Assembly: GCA_902587615.1 (NCBI GenBank)
Contig: CACILY010000001.1
Span: forward strand, 1-64,000
Source of the DNA: an uncultured Prochlorococcus sp.
GTDB taxonomy: Bacteria > Cyanobacteriota > Cyanobacteriia > PCC-6307 > Cyanobiaceae
Direction of reading: 5' to 3'
Length of the DNA: 64,000 nt
Shown here: piece after piece, positions 33,255 through 42,016 of the stretch
How the letters are laid out: each line of letters begins with the position of its first letter
Numbering within the stretch: position 1 is the first letter of the stretch
Translations under genes and position numbers: made by a program
Notes under the pieces: generated by a model
The model's input: the letters and a program-made list of their open reading frames with translations, nothing else
Told to the model about the DNA's origin: nothing
Database searches by the model: none

Positions 33255-34303
33255 GTTGTAATCAGTATTCTTCCAGATGTGTCTCCTTTTATCATCGATT
33301 CAACAGCTTCATTTATATTTTCAAGACTATAGCGGGAACTTATTAAATCATCAAAATTCAATTTTCCATTATTCATTAAGTTTAAGTATCTAGGTATATC
33401 CTTGTCAGGAGAGCATTCCCCACCATGGGAACCAGTAATAGTTTTTCCGAAATGAAGGTCTAAAGAATATATGGAGATATTATCGTTCTTTTTGGGAACG
33501 CCTACCAATATGATTCGCCCTTCTTTGGAAATTAACTTATAACCTAATTCGATTATTTTTACAGATCCTGTGTTATCTACAAATACATCTAAGCTCTTTT
33601 CATTTAGAATAGACTTTATTTTACTTGTAAATCCACTTACAGTACTATTAATTGAATGAGTTGCTCCCATCTTCTTTGCAAGTTCTAAGCGATTATCAAA
33701 TTTATCTATAGCTATTATTGGATATGCTGATAGTAATTTTGATGCTTGAATGATATTTAAGCCTACGCCTCCTGCTCCAAATACTAATACTGATTCACCC
33801 ATACGTAATTTTGCATTATTTTCTATTACTCCAAAACCTGTTGTAATAGCGCATCCGAATAAGGCAGCTATCTCAGTATCTAGATTTTCAGGCACTTTAG
33901 TGCATCTGTTCTCACTTACTATTGCATGAGTATTGAATGTGGTTATACAGCCCGCGTTAAGTTTTTTCCCTCTCCATTTGTATATGGGCGGATCTGATTC
34001 TATTCCAATACCTTTTCTCCAGTGTAGAACCACCTTATCCCCTGGAGACACGTATTTAACCCCTGGGCCAACTTCAATAACAGTTCCACAGCCTTCATGT
34101 CCCATCAAGTGAGGTAAATAAGGGTCAATGCCTTTGACTCCTGAGATCTCACCAAGTTGGGAACCACAAATACCACTTGTATGGACTTTTACCAATACTT
34201 GACCAGTAGAGAAAAATTCGGGTAATTCGAATGAGTCAACAATTAGGGGGGTATTTTGAGCGGTTAAAATCGCACCTTTTGGTCTAATATCTGGAATTCT
34301 CAT
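33251..34303 (-). CDS. zinc-dependent medium-chain dehydrogenase
   Basis: 350 residues of the MDR family. Catalytic zinc ligands: Cys46 in SGICGSQLG and His69-Glu70 in MGHEGCG. The NAD(P) loop VFGAGGVGLNII sits mid-protein. The lobe that usually holds four structural-zinc Cys lacks them (RGKKLNAGCITTFNTH). It could oxidise a sugar alcohol or reduce a keto-sugar within the operon. Its stop overlaps the next ATG by 4 bases. Confidence 0.87.
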   Translation of the reverse strand: MRIPDIRPKGAILTAQNTPLIVDSFELPEFFSTGQVLVKVHTSGICGSQLGEISGVKGIDPYLPHLMGHEGCGTVIEVGPGVKYVSPGDKVVLHWRKGIGIESDPPIYKWRGKKLNAGCITTFNTHAIVSENRCTKVPENLDTEIAALFGCAITTGFGVIENNAKLRMGESVLVFGAGGVGLNIIQASKLLSAYPIIAIDKFDNRLELAKKMGATHSINSTVSGFTSKIKSILNEKSLDVFVDNTGSVKIIELGYKLISKEGRIILVGVPKKNDNISIYSLDLHFGKTITGSHGGECSPDKDIPRYLNLMNNGKLNFDDLISSRYSLENINEAVESMIKGDTSGRILITT

Positions 34304-34313
34304 GAATTAATTA

Positions 34314-34985
34314 TCAATCGAAATAAATGAAGGAATAATCACCATTATATCCAGTTTTATTAAACCACCAGATCCATTCCTTTGGTGAATTGAATGCTTC
34401 ACAGGTTACTTGCCAATAAAGTAAATTGGCTTTTTCCTTCTCATTCCTATAACTTTCAACGCATATATATTTATTATCTTTACCAACTCTTTCGATTTCA
34501 CTGAGGGCAAGCTCAAGTTCATATGAGTATAAGTTATGTAATGTATTTATGGAAATTACTAGATCGAAATAGTCTGATTGCCAGTTTAGAGAACATGCAT
34601 TCCCTACTTTCACTTTATCTTTAATTTCTTCTTTACTATTATTAATAGCATATTGAGATATATCAATACCATAGATATCGGCTTCTGGTATTAATTTTTT
34701 CAAATCATATAAAAGGAATCCTTTGCCACAACCAACATCTAGTATTTTTGGACTTTTACCTAATTTGTAATAATCAATAAATTTCTGTGCAACTTTCTCC
34801 CATCTCCCTTCGATGTATCTGTAACCGCCATAATTTACTCGTCTATCACCATCCCAATAGTCAAAATCCCATTTTTTAGCTAATTCTGCTGCTTTGGCTT
34901 TTGGATACTCCTTGTCATTGACTCTTTTTAAATAATCTCTTTCTGTGCTTTTATGTAAAACACTCATGAAATCGATTTCTTTCAT
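34314..34985 (-). CDS. SAM-dependent methyltransferase
   Basis: 223 residues with a class I fold: SAM loop ILDVGCGKGFLLYDL, acidic residue in YGIDISQYAI and motif III/IV region YFDLVISINTLHNLYS. Placed in the sugar operon, it may methylate a sugar or pathway intermediate. The N-terminal WDFDYWDGDRRVNYGGYRY and the Trp-rich end (EWIWWFNKTGY) suggest a specific substrate cap. Confidence 0.82.
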   Translation of the reverse strand: MKEIDFMSVLHKSTERDYLKRVNDKEYPKAKAAELAKKWDFDYWDGDRRVNYGGYRYIEGRWEKVAQKFIDYYKLGKSPKILDVGCGKGFLLYDLKKLIPEADIYGIDISQYAINNSKEEIKDKVKVGNACSLNWQSDYFDLVISINTLHNLYSYELELALSEIERVGKDNKYICVESYRNEKEKANLLYWQVTCEAFNSPKEWIWWFNKTGYNGDYSFIYFD

Positions 34986-35087
34986 AATTAAATTGATAAT
35001 AAGTTTTTGGAGATCAATGTAGATTCCCTTGAAATAATCTTAATAAAAACCATAGTTTCAATTGTATAAATATACTATAAATACCTT

Positions 35088-35807
35088 TCAACCAATTATT
35101 TCGAAAAGTTTTTGAGCTTCTTTTAAGGAATGTGGAGTACCTATATCCATAAAAGGATCAGATGTGTGCCATGTTTGAATTCTTCCTATTAAATTAGGTA
35201 ATACATGTTTACTAAAATCAGTTACACCATTTCCTAATTCATTAATCCATTCCAGTAAGTTCTCATCAAAAACATATATTGCTCCATTAGCTATATCAGA
35301 TGGAGGATTAGGGACTTTTTCATGAAATGATTTTACTATGCCATTAATATCTGTCTCTACTATTCCGCATGAGCTTGGCTTAGATGTTTTAAATGTAAGC
35401 ATAGTTAAAAGACAATAGCTGGGTCTATTAATATGAGCTTTTATTAGCTCTTTAAGGTCGCAAGATGTTACATTATCACCGTGTAATAAAAGGCCAGTAT
35501 ATCCACGAAAAAAAGATTGATTCCTTATAAGTGTTCCGGCTGTTCCTAGAAGTTCTTTCTCATAGCATGTCACAACTTTCGTATGTTCACTGGTCCATGT
35601 CTTTGTGAAGGATTTTACCTGATCAGATAGGTAATGAGTATTGATAAGTATATCTTTGCAGCCTAAGTTCTCTAATTGGTATAACCATCGTTCTAGGAGC
35701 ACTTGACCACATATTTTAACTAAACATTTAGGTTTCTTTATGGTAATTGGTCTTAGTCTTGTTCCAAGTCCGGCGGCTAAAACTAATGCTCTTAATGGTC
35801 TATTCAT
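35088..35807 (-). CDS. sugar-1-phosphate nucleotidyltransferase
   Basis: 239 residues: LAAGLGTRLRPIT (11-23), KPKCLVKICGQVLLERW, LLLHGDNVTSCDL (metal Asp) and FHEKVPNPPSDIANGAIYVF. This is the short, single-domain form like HddC or RmlA-type proteins, activating a sugar 1-phosphate with an NTP. The specific nucleotide cannot be told from sequence. It lies between the LhgO-like and methyltransferase genes. Confidence 0.85.
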   Translation of the reverse strand: MNRPLRALVLAAGLGTRLRPITIKKPKCLVKICGQVLLERWLYQLENLGCKDILINTHYLSDQVKSFTKTWTSEHTKVVTCYEKELLGTAGTLIRNQSFFRGYTGLLLHGDNVTSCDLKELIKAHINRPSYCLLTMLTFKTSKPSSCGIVETDINGIVKSFHEKVPNPPSDIANGAIYVFDENLLEWINELGNGVTDFSKHVLPNLIGRIQTWHTSDPFMDIGTPHSLKEAQKLFEIIG

Positions 35808-35813
35808 TGTTAC

Positions 35814-37031
35814 CTAAAAGAAATTTGATCTATCTATTATTAAGTCTGCAAGTGAAAAACTTGATGTAAAGGCTGGAGATATAGCATTTAATAGATGTGT
35901 GCTATTTTTACCTTCTAAACATAAAAAATCATCTTCAAGACTATTTGCCTTCTTATTATATAACTGTGATCTTATCCCCACTTTTTGGCTTCGTTCGATA
36001 TCTTTCATTTTAATACATGGAATTAGATCCTGAGCTGCTTTTAAAAATAATCGAGGGGAAGCAAGGAAAGCTTGTTTATGAACATAACCACGAAAGTTAT
36101 CTTTGTTTTGTAAATATTGATCAATTAGTATTCGGAGATTGGTTGAAGATCTGATTGGTTCTATTCCTTTGTAATTAAAATAATTTTCTCTACCAAGACA
36201 AAATGAAGCTGTAGGTCCAATGTTAACTATAGGTATATTGTCAGCAGTTGGAGTGAAATGAACACCTAGAAACGGAACATTTAAATCAGGAACTGGATAT
36301 AAATTAGTGGATATTTTTATTTTGCATTCTTTTTTTAGTCTCCAATAATGTCCTTTGAAAGGTATTAAAATATAATCGGAGCCTATATTAAATTTCTTAG
36401 CTATTTCTTCGGCCTGTACCCCAGCACAATTTATTAAATGGGAGTACTTAATTATTTTATTACTTTTAAGTCTTATTTGAGAGAGTTCAGTCTCTAGTTC
36501 CCAATTCTTTGTGTCTTTTAGTATTTGAACTCCACTATCTAATAGATTATTTTCTAGGGAATGCATAATCTCTAATGGTTTTATAACTGCTGTCTCTGGA
36601 GACCAGAGTGCTCTATTAGTTGTGCATTTCGCTTCTGGAATCATATTTTTAAGTTGGACATCGTTAATAAGTTCTACTTTTGCCCCATTTGCAATTCCCC
36701 TTTTTAATAATAAATCAAGTTGATTATCTAATTCTCGTTTGGTTGGAATAATAATCTTTCCACATTTGTTAATCGATAAATTATTGTCTTTTATCCATGA
36801 TTTGAGTCTTTTACCTCCTGAGACACAAACATCTGCTTTTAAGGAATTTGGTTTATAGTAAAGACCAGCATGGATAACACCGCTATTTCTTCCTGAGCTA
36901 TGACAACCAATACTTTTCTCCTTTTCTAATATAATAATATTTTTGCTTATATTCCGTTTTATTAGTTGATGAGCCAAGCATAATCCAACAATACCGCCTC
37001 CTATAATTACTACTTCTGTAGAGTTCTTCAT
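35814..37031 (-). CDS. FAD-dependent oxidoreductase, L-2-hydroxyglutarate oxidase-like
   Basis: 405 residues of the DAO superfamily. FAD loop VVIIGGGIVGLCLAHQL, then HSSGRNSGVIHAGLYYKPNS, which is the LhgO hallmark, and the C-terminal FLCLEGKNSTHLLNAISPAF. In sugar clusters such enzymes may oxidise a hydroxy acid or a polyol-derived intermediate; that is inference. I chose ATG 37031, 1 base after the upstream stop; a TTG at 37052 is the alternative. Confidence 0.84.
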   Translation of the reverse strand: MKNSTEVVIIGGGIVGLCLAHQLIKRNISKNIIILEKEKSIGCHSSGRNSGVIHAGLYYKPNSLKADVCVSGGKRLKSWIKDNNLSINKCGKIIIPTKRELDNQLDLLLKRGIANGAKVELINDVQLKNMIPEAKCTTNRALWSPETAVIKPLEIMHSLENNLLDSGVQILKDTKNWELETELSQIRLKSNKIIKYSHLINCAGVQAEEIAKKFNIGSDYILIPFKGHYWRLKKECKIKISTNLYPVPDLNVPFLGVHFTPTADNIPIVNIGPTASFCLGRENYFNYKGIEPIRSSTNLRILIDQYLQNKDNFRGYVHKQAFLASPRLFLKAAQDLIPCIKMKDIERSQKVGIRSQLYNKKANSLEDDFLCLEGKNSTHLLNAISPAFTSSFSLADLIIDRSNFF

Positions 37032-37032
37032 G

Positions 37033-37686
37033 CTATCTTTTCTTATATTCAATCGAACTTATAGGGAAATCAACTAGACTATCTAAAAAAGTAATTTTAC
37101 TATTGTGTCCATTACATGTGAAAATATTTCTATTTTTAATATATTTACATAGTTTATCTTTCTCTTTAATTTCATGTACTGATTTGACATGAAATAACTT
37201 CTCAACACCAGCTAGGCAACCTGCTTTTAGATCACAAATCCTATCTCCTATAAGTAATGATTCTTTTAAGTTTATATTTAGGTCGTTTTTGGCTGAAAAC
37301 AACATTTCTGGACTAGGTTTCCTCCAACTATTAGATGGAGCATTATTTCCATAGCTATTAGAATAGATAGCACTTATTGGGTTTGGTTTACCTAATAAAC
37401 TAAGCATACGATAAGTAACTTTTTTATAGTCATCCCAGCTAAATAATCCTTTAGAGATTCCTGACTGGTTCGTAATCACTATTATGGATAAATTGGCATC
37501 AAATGCATATCTTATTAAATTGTAAGCACCCTGACATAGCTCAACGTTATTCTCGTCACTCACATGATGCTTGTCTTTTATTATAACGCCATCTCTATCT
37601 AAAAAAAGAGCTTTACTCTTATTTTTTTTATTTATATTATTCTTAAAAATTATTTTGTTCTTGCTTTTTGAATCTTGATTTTCCAT
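37033..37686 (-). CDS. GmhB-like HAD phosphatase lacking the zinc loop
   Basis: 217 residues. FLDRDGVI (28-35; Asp30, Asp32) and VITNQSGISKGLF, then SWRKPSPEML and LIGDRICDLKAGCLAGVEKL, match histidinol-phosphate/heptose-bisphosphate phosphatases. GmhB normally binds zinc through a Cys-x-His...Cys-x-Cys loop; here the equivalent is SNSYGNNAPSNSWRKP with none of these ligands. A 25-residue Lys/Asn-rich N-terminal extension is unusual. Probably removes a phosphate from a sugar bisphosphate. Confidence 0.82.
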   Translation of the reverse strand: MENQDSKSKNKIIFKNNINKKNKSKALFLDRDGVIIKDKHHVSDENNVELCQGAYNLIRYAFDANLSIIVITNQSGISKGLFSWDDYKKVTYRMLSLLGKPNPISAIYSNSYGNNAPSNSWRKPSPEMLFSAKNDLNINLKESLLIGDRICDLKAGCLAGVEKLFHVKSVHEIKEKDKLCKYIKNRNIFTCNGHNSKITFLDSLVDFPISSIEYKKR

Positions 37687-37754
37687 ATTTAATATAATTA
37701 TTTTATATTCTTTTTAATTAGATATATCAATGTCATTTTACTCTTTATTAGTAC

Positions 37755-38531
37755 TCACTTCCATGTTTTATATACAATTCTTCCCATTATCTCTTTAATG
37801 GCTATTGAACTTTTATTAAGATTACCTGCTATAGGTATCCAATTATATGTTTGCTTGAATATATCCAACATGGAAGAACTGCTGGTCTTGAAATCCACTG
37901 GAAATATTTGTACTTCCAGACCTCTTCGTTCAAAGATCCGCTTTGCTCTTTGCATATGAAAAGCACTGGTTACTAGAATTATCTTAGGTCGTGGAATATC
38001 TATTCTTGATTTAAGATTTTTACTTATCGCATTAGCTTCTTGTAAAGTATTGGTAACAGTCTGAGTTGAAAAAACTGAATTTGCTGGTACTCCTAATTCA
38101 ATCGCCTTCTTAATATAAAGTGTACCTTCATTTGAACTATTGGAATCTTTAACATTAAATCCACCAGTAAAATATAACTTAGTGGCTTTACCTTCTTTAA
38201 AGAGTTTTACACCCGCATTAAATCTATCTGGATCACCCCATTCTATGACATTTGAATTCCCATGGTATTGATGGATTCCTCCTCCACTTAAGACGATAAT
38301 TGCATTTGCTTTTTTTAATGAATGTTGTTTTTCAATCTTATATGGATGTTCAACTATTCTGAATAATAGCTCACTTATAAAACCTGTACTAAATAACCAT
38401 AGAACTGATAACGCAGAAACAACAGGCCATTTGCGATTCTTTCTAGATATAAGGAAAAACAATAGCAAAATCAAAGATGTACCTAAAGGTAATAGAGTAT
38501 GAATAAGAACTTTTCTAAGAATTAATTCCAT
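37755..38531 (-). CDS. DUF218 (YdcF/ElyC/SanA-like) membrane protein
   Basis: 258 residues. Two N-terminal helices (LLPLGTSLILLLFFLI and VVSALSVLWLFSTGFI) precede the DUF218 domain: NAIIVLSGGGIHQ, DRFNAGVKLFKEGKATKLYF, NTLQEANAI and ILVTSAFHMQRAKRIFERRG. ElyC and SanA relatives act in envelope or lipid-carrier homeostasis. It is the first gene in the same direction as the sugar operon, with a 68-base gap to the next. Confidence 0.85.
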   Translation of the reverse strand: MELILRKVLIHTLLPLGTSLILLLFFLISRKNRKWPVVSALSVLWLFSTGFISELLFRIVEHPYKIEKQHSLKKANAIIVLSGGGIHQYHGNSNVIEWGDPDRFNAGVKLFKEGKATKLYFTGGFNVKDSNSSNEGTLYIKKAIELGVPANSVFSTQTVTNTLQEANAISKNLKSRIDIPRPKIILVTSAFHMQRAKRIFERRGLEVQIFPVDFKTSSSSMLDIFKQTYNWIPIAGNLNKSSIAIKEIMGRIVYKTWK

Positions 38532-38714
38532 AACTTACTTTTGAGGAAGCTCTATTTATTATTTCTAGCTTCAAATTTTTATGCTATAGAAATATGCTTC
38601 ACCTTATCTTATTGGGTGATGTCAAATATATAAGAAATTTATAATAAAACCTTATACTTTGAAAGCTTCAAATAAACTACTTCATAAGCGGTAATCTTTT
38701 CTTGATCTCCTTAA

Positions 38715-39029
38715 ATGGAAAATGTTACTAAACAACAAATTCTTTCTTCTTCTTCAATCTGGCTGTCCATTCTTTTAAATTTTATACCAGGTTTAGGTAC
38801 GGGATATCTTTATCAGAGGAGATGGAAAGCATATTGGCTTACTTTTTTAGTTTCATTTATTTGGATTTCTTTAGGTGCTTTTAGGGATTTGGGCATTGAT
38901 TCTTCAGATCCAGCCGCTATTCAAGGAGATCCAAATGGCATCATTGGTCTTCTTTTTATAGCCATTTTTACGTCATTAGAGGCCGGTTATGCTGTAAGAC
39001 GTTCAAGAGAGGGTAATAACCTTGACTAA
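38715..39029 (+). CDS. membrane protein with TM2-like layout
   Basis: 104 residues with helices at about 15-35, 40-55 and 75-95. FIPGLGTGYLYQRRWKAYWL, with a Gly-rich helix end, YLYQRRW turn and second helix, recalls TM2 proteins, though the DRFYEGD turn of the copies at 6241 and 8838 is not conserved. The C-terminus is basic (VRRSREGNNLD). It is divergent from the DUF218 gene. Confidence 0.6.
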   Translation: MENVTKQQILSSSSIWLSILLNFIPGLGTGYLYQRRWKAYWLTFLVSFIWISLGAFRDLGIDSSDPAAIQGDPNGIIGLLFIAIFTSLEAGYAVRRSREGNNLD

Positions 39030-39182
39030 AATCATGCAATTTGGACGAAATTCTTAGCTATGACTCTAATAATTGAACGTTCAATATGAGTGCTAATTAT
39101 TTTTTAATCTTTAAATCCTTAGTTTATGATCCATTGGCTTGATTTCTTGATAAGAATGGTTCTAGTAACCCCACCTATCTAA

Positions 39183-39500
39183 ATGCAGCTTTATTTAGTT
39201 GACTGCCAATTTCCTAATATTGAAAATCAAGTTGCAGCCTACAAGCAGTTTATAGAGTATTGGGAAAATGGTGAAATGTCTAAACAGGATAATTTTGACG
39301 GATTTGAAATGCTATTTCGTGTCCATGCACCTGGAGAAGGGAGAGTAGTTATTTTATGTAATGCTAAAAGTGACAAAGAACTCTTTCAACATTTTTCTCC
39401 CTGGAGAGCTAAGTTTGGAATAGACATGGAATTTACTCCAGTTATAAGTTGTCAAAATGTTGTTGACTATCATAAAGAACTTTTTTCTAAATTGAATTAA
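39183..39500 (+). CDS. DUF3303-like protein
   Basis: 105 soluble residues: LYLVDCQFPNIENQVAAYKQ, EYWENGEM, FEMLFRVHAPGEGRVVILCN and LFQHFSPWRAKFGIDMEFTP. These match DUF3303, a dimeric alpha/beta family with a ferredoxin-like fold. The function is unknown. Confidence 0.75.
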   Translation: MQLYLVDCQFPNIENQVAAYKQFIEYWENGEMSKQDNFDGFEMLFRVHAPGEGRVVILCNAKSDKELFQHFSPWRAKFGIDMEFTPVISCQNVVDYHKELFSKLN

Positions 39501-39557
39501 CATGCCCTTCTACTCTATTTATAGTTTATTAACAGTTAGATGAATATCGTTCTTTAA

Positions 39558-39791
39558 TTAATCTTCTATAATTTCAGATAATTCATCTTCGAAAAACCAT
39601 TGAGTGCTTCCAAAATCTAACTTTAAAACAAGACCAAATTGATTCCCATCAACCATTTTAAATCCTATTAATTCTCCATATGGGACTTCTTTGAGTTTAT
39701 TTATTAGTGCTTTTGGCAGTCTATCTTTTACTTTATTCAAATTAACTTTCAGTCGCTGTTTTCTTGAAAGATTTCTTGCATCTACTGTCAT
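39558..39791 (-). CDS. DUF2862-like protein
   Basis: 77 residues: RLKVNLNKVKDRLPKALINK, YGELIGFKMVDGNQFGLVLK and TQWFFEDELSEI. A DRLPxxL helix followed by GxxxxFKMVDGxxxGLVL and QWFFxxEL defines the cyanobacterial DUF2862 family. The paralogue at 50114 shares every block. The function is unknown. Confidence 0.78.
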   Translation of the reverse strand: MTVDARNLSRKQRLKVNLNKVKDRLPKALINKLKEVPYGELIGFKMVDGNQFGLVLKLDFGSTQWFFEDELSEIIED

Positions 39792-39917
39792 AAGATTAAT
39801 GGGGTTCTAGGTGAGCAATAATAATTTGCTGAATATTACTTGGGATTATTTATAAACTATGAAATTAATAAATTCCTGCTGTTACTTTAGTAGAAGCTAA
39901 CGCTTGTAAATTCTCGT

Positions 39918-40076
39918 TTAGAATTTTGAAAAGGCACTTGTACCTTCAGCCTTCTTAAGAAGAAAATAAAGAGGAAGACCCAACGCAATAAATGTTGAGC
40001 TAATAAATATTAGATTAATAGTAAATCCACTAATCCCTAGCTCAGCATTTGATAAAGCAAAAACAAGTTCCGTCAT
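39918..40076 (-). CDS. small membrane protein, 52 aa
   Basis: ATG 40076 opens MTELVFALSNAELGISGFTI, a long helix (LIFISSTFIALGLPLYFLL) and KKAEGTSAFSKF. Clean single-pass topology with a basic end. The function is unknown. Confidence 0.5.
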   Translation of the reverse strand: MTELVFALSNAELGISGFTINLIFISSTFIALGLPLYFLLKKAEGTSAFSKF

Positions 40077-40557
40077 TATTTGGAATGTAAAAACTAATTT
40101 TGATTATAGGTAACTATTTCAACTAATTTCAAGCGAAATATATTTCTTGAAGCTTCTATGTATCAAGTGTTTCTCTTTTCATAGCTAATATTGATTAAAT
40201 TTTCTATGAAGGTATCTCAAAGCTAACTAAAGGCAATGATCAAGAAACGAATTTGCTTGCTTTCTTAGTGTACTTAACTATTGGATGACAGAATTACTCC
40301 AATAAAAAATAAGAGTGCGTAAGTATTTATACATAATTATTTAATTCTCCTGAGGCCTAATCGTTATTCTTCTTTTCACTTGTCGCTGAGGTTTGTACTA
40401 TATATGGACATTGAAATAGGTATAACGCCCTATAGGTAGTGTTTAGTTCTGTTTCTTTCTTGTGCAAGAAATTTTATAGTCAGTATTTTTTTTAATGTAC
40501 GTTGTTGCTTTTCGAGCTTAAAAACGCGAAAGGCGCACATCTATTTCATTTAGAGCC
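40077..40557. other. gene-free stretch
   Basis: In these 481 bases I find only frames under 15 codons on both strands. No strong hairpin or repeat is seen. It may hold the promoter of the 58-residue gene at 40558 and possibly a small RNA. Confidence 0.4.
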
Positions 40558-40734
40558 ATGAGTATTGGAAGCATTTTTCTAGCATCTTTGACAAGTGGAA
40601 TAATTACCTCTGAGGAGTTTGATTGGATAACATTTCACCAACCAAGCTTTACCAGAACTGAAGAAGCCGCTGCAATTAGATTGGGCCGTCTTATTGATAG
40701 TGGATTAATTCATCTTGGTTGTCGCTTGATCTGA
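40558..40734 (+). CDS. small soluble protein, 58 aa
   Basis: ATG 40558 gives MSIGSIFLASLTSGIITSEE, FDWITFHQPSFTRTEEAAAI and RLGRLIDSGLIHLGCRLI. The pattern of helix plus conserved-looking FDW and RLGRLIDSG blocks is protein-like. The family is unknown but probably conserved in picocyanobacteria. Confidence 0.6.
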   Translation: MSIGSIFLASLTSGIITSEEFDWITFHQPSFTRTEEAAAIRLGRLIDSGLIHLGCRLI

Positions 40735-40817
40735 ATCTCTGATCATTAACAATTCACACGCAAAATTCTTAATATCCCAAGTATTAATAGCTTAACTTTC
40801 TATGAGTCTTTCCTTTC

Positions 40818-41105
40818 TTATCCAATAATCGATAGACTTAACTCTGTTTCTAAACCTCTACCTTTTATATATTCTTGAAAATGTTGAGAATCAAAAGCTC
40901 TTTGAGCAGCATCCTTTGATACGAATTCTATAACTAGCCCCAATTGCCCACCATCCCATTCGTTTAAATCTGAATTCTGGTTTACATCCTTAGCAATTAT
41001 TGTTCCTCCTACTGATCTCAACCACGGTACAACCGTCTTAACGTATTCTATGAAGACTTCAGTATTTTCGATCTTTGCTTGCTTAAACCAGTATCCCTTA
41101 GACAT
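40818..41105 (-). CDS. DUF1330/ABM-like small protein (paralogue of 2198-2494)
   Basis: 95 residues: MSKGYWFKQAKIENTEVFIE, VPWLRSVGGTIIAKD and GQLGLVIEFVSKDAAQRAFD. GYW, the W-x-SVGG turn, IAKD and the VIEF strand are shared with 2198-2494. A dimeric alpha/beta-barrel-like fold is expected; the function is unknown. Confidence 0.75.
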   Translation of the reverse strand: MSKGYWFKQAKIENTEVFIEYVKTVVPWLRSVGGTIIAKDVNQNSDLNEWDGGQLGLVIEFVSKDAAQRAFDSQHFQEYIKGRGLETELSLSIIG

Positions 41106-41327
41106 GAATAATTAAGAAATTCGAAAGAGTATCGCACGGGACGGTTCTAAAATTGTCTAAATCAAAAAACATTACGAATAAACCTTTACCAGTAGTTGTA
41201 AAAAGTCCCAATAAGATCCATTATTAATGCTCTACATACTGAATCTCTTTCAAAGCACTAAAACTTTATTACGACTCGGTCGTAGGATTGAAAATGAGTG
41301 CTAACCATTACTTCTATTAAAAAAACA

Positions 41328-41486
41328 ATGTCTGACAGCGAACCAAAATGGGATTACACCACTAGAGAAGGAAATCTTTTTATAGGTGGTTTAGTCGTCG
41401 GCCTGAATTTGCTTGTAGTTCTTGCACTTGTGCTTGATCGAACAGTACCAGCTGTTCATGCTTTTATTACTGGTAAGCCAGTCTAG
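41328..41486 (+). CDS. small membrane protein, 52 aa
   Basis: From ATG 41328 (MSDSEPKWDYTTREGNLFIG) the protein has one helix (GGLVVGLNLLVVLALVL) and ends DRTVPAVHAFITGKPV. A GTG 30 bases upstream is less likely. Highly ordered sequence, typical of thylakoid-associated small proteins; no name is recognised. Confidence 0.65.
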   Translation: MSDSEPKWDYTTREGNLFIGGLVVGLNLLVVLALVLDRTVPAVHAFITGKPV

Positions 41487-41516
41487 ATATCATTAGGCTA
41501 ATTCAAGACGATCAAA

Positions 41517-41990
41517 GTGCTTTTTTCAAAACGCAAAAAGGTGCATACTTTATCTAGGGTTGATAACTCAATAGAAACTCTTAGGACTCGTATAAATAGA
41601 CTCGATTCCCAAATAGTTGATATCTCACGACAGATTTTTAATGCTCAAACCGTAAGGTTTAGGTCTGCTTTTACTACTAACAATAATTTATTAGGGAATT
41701 TTCAAAAGCGATTTGTTGAAAATTCTGCCGCACAGTCTGTTCAATGGCACCGTAATCGTCTAATGGAAATAACAAAAGAGAGGAATAAATTACAGGATTT
41801 ACTAGATAGGTATACAGGTCAATATTGGTCTAAAAGAATTAAGAAGTTTTTTTACCTTTCATTAGCTTGGGCTGGTTTGTTTCTTATTTTCACAGTGATT
41901 TTAATCGGATTCTTTGCTTCTCTTTATATACTTCCTGTAATTGTAATGATCACTCTTGCCTATTTTCTGATAAAAAAAATTCACCTTTAG
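41517..41990 (+). CDS. coiled-coil membrane protein, 157 aa
   Basis: GTG 41517 opens a basic start and a helical/coiled-coil region (IETLRTRINRLDSQIVDISR, later ITKERNKLQDLLDRYTGQYW), then two C-terminal membrane helices (FFYLSLAWAGLFLIFTVILI and LYILPVIVMITLAYFLI). It lies 30 bases after the 52-residue gene. No family is recognised. Confidence 0.6.
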   Translation: MLFSKRKKVHTLSRVDNSIETLRTRINRLDSQIVDISRQIFNAQTVRFRSAFTTNNNLLGNFQKRFVENSAAQSVQWHRNRLMEITKERNKLQDLLDRYTGQYWSKRIKKFFYLSLAWAGLFLIFTVILIGFFASLYILPVIVMITLAYFLIKKIHL

Positions 41991-42016
41991 CTTTTCATTG
42001 TTGTTAAATAATAGAA

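Noticed and set aside
24382-38531. Phage or transposon origin of the glycan region
   Set aside because: No integrase, transposase, terminal repeats or tRNA gene was seen at its borders.
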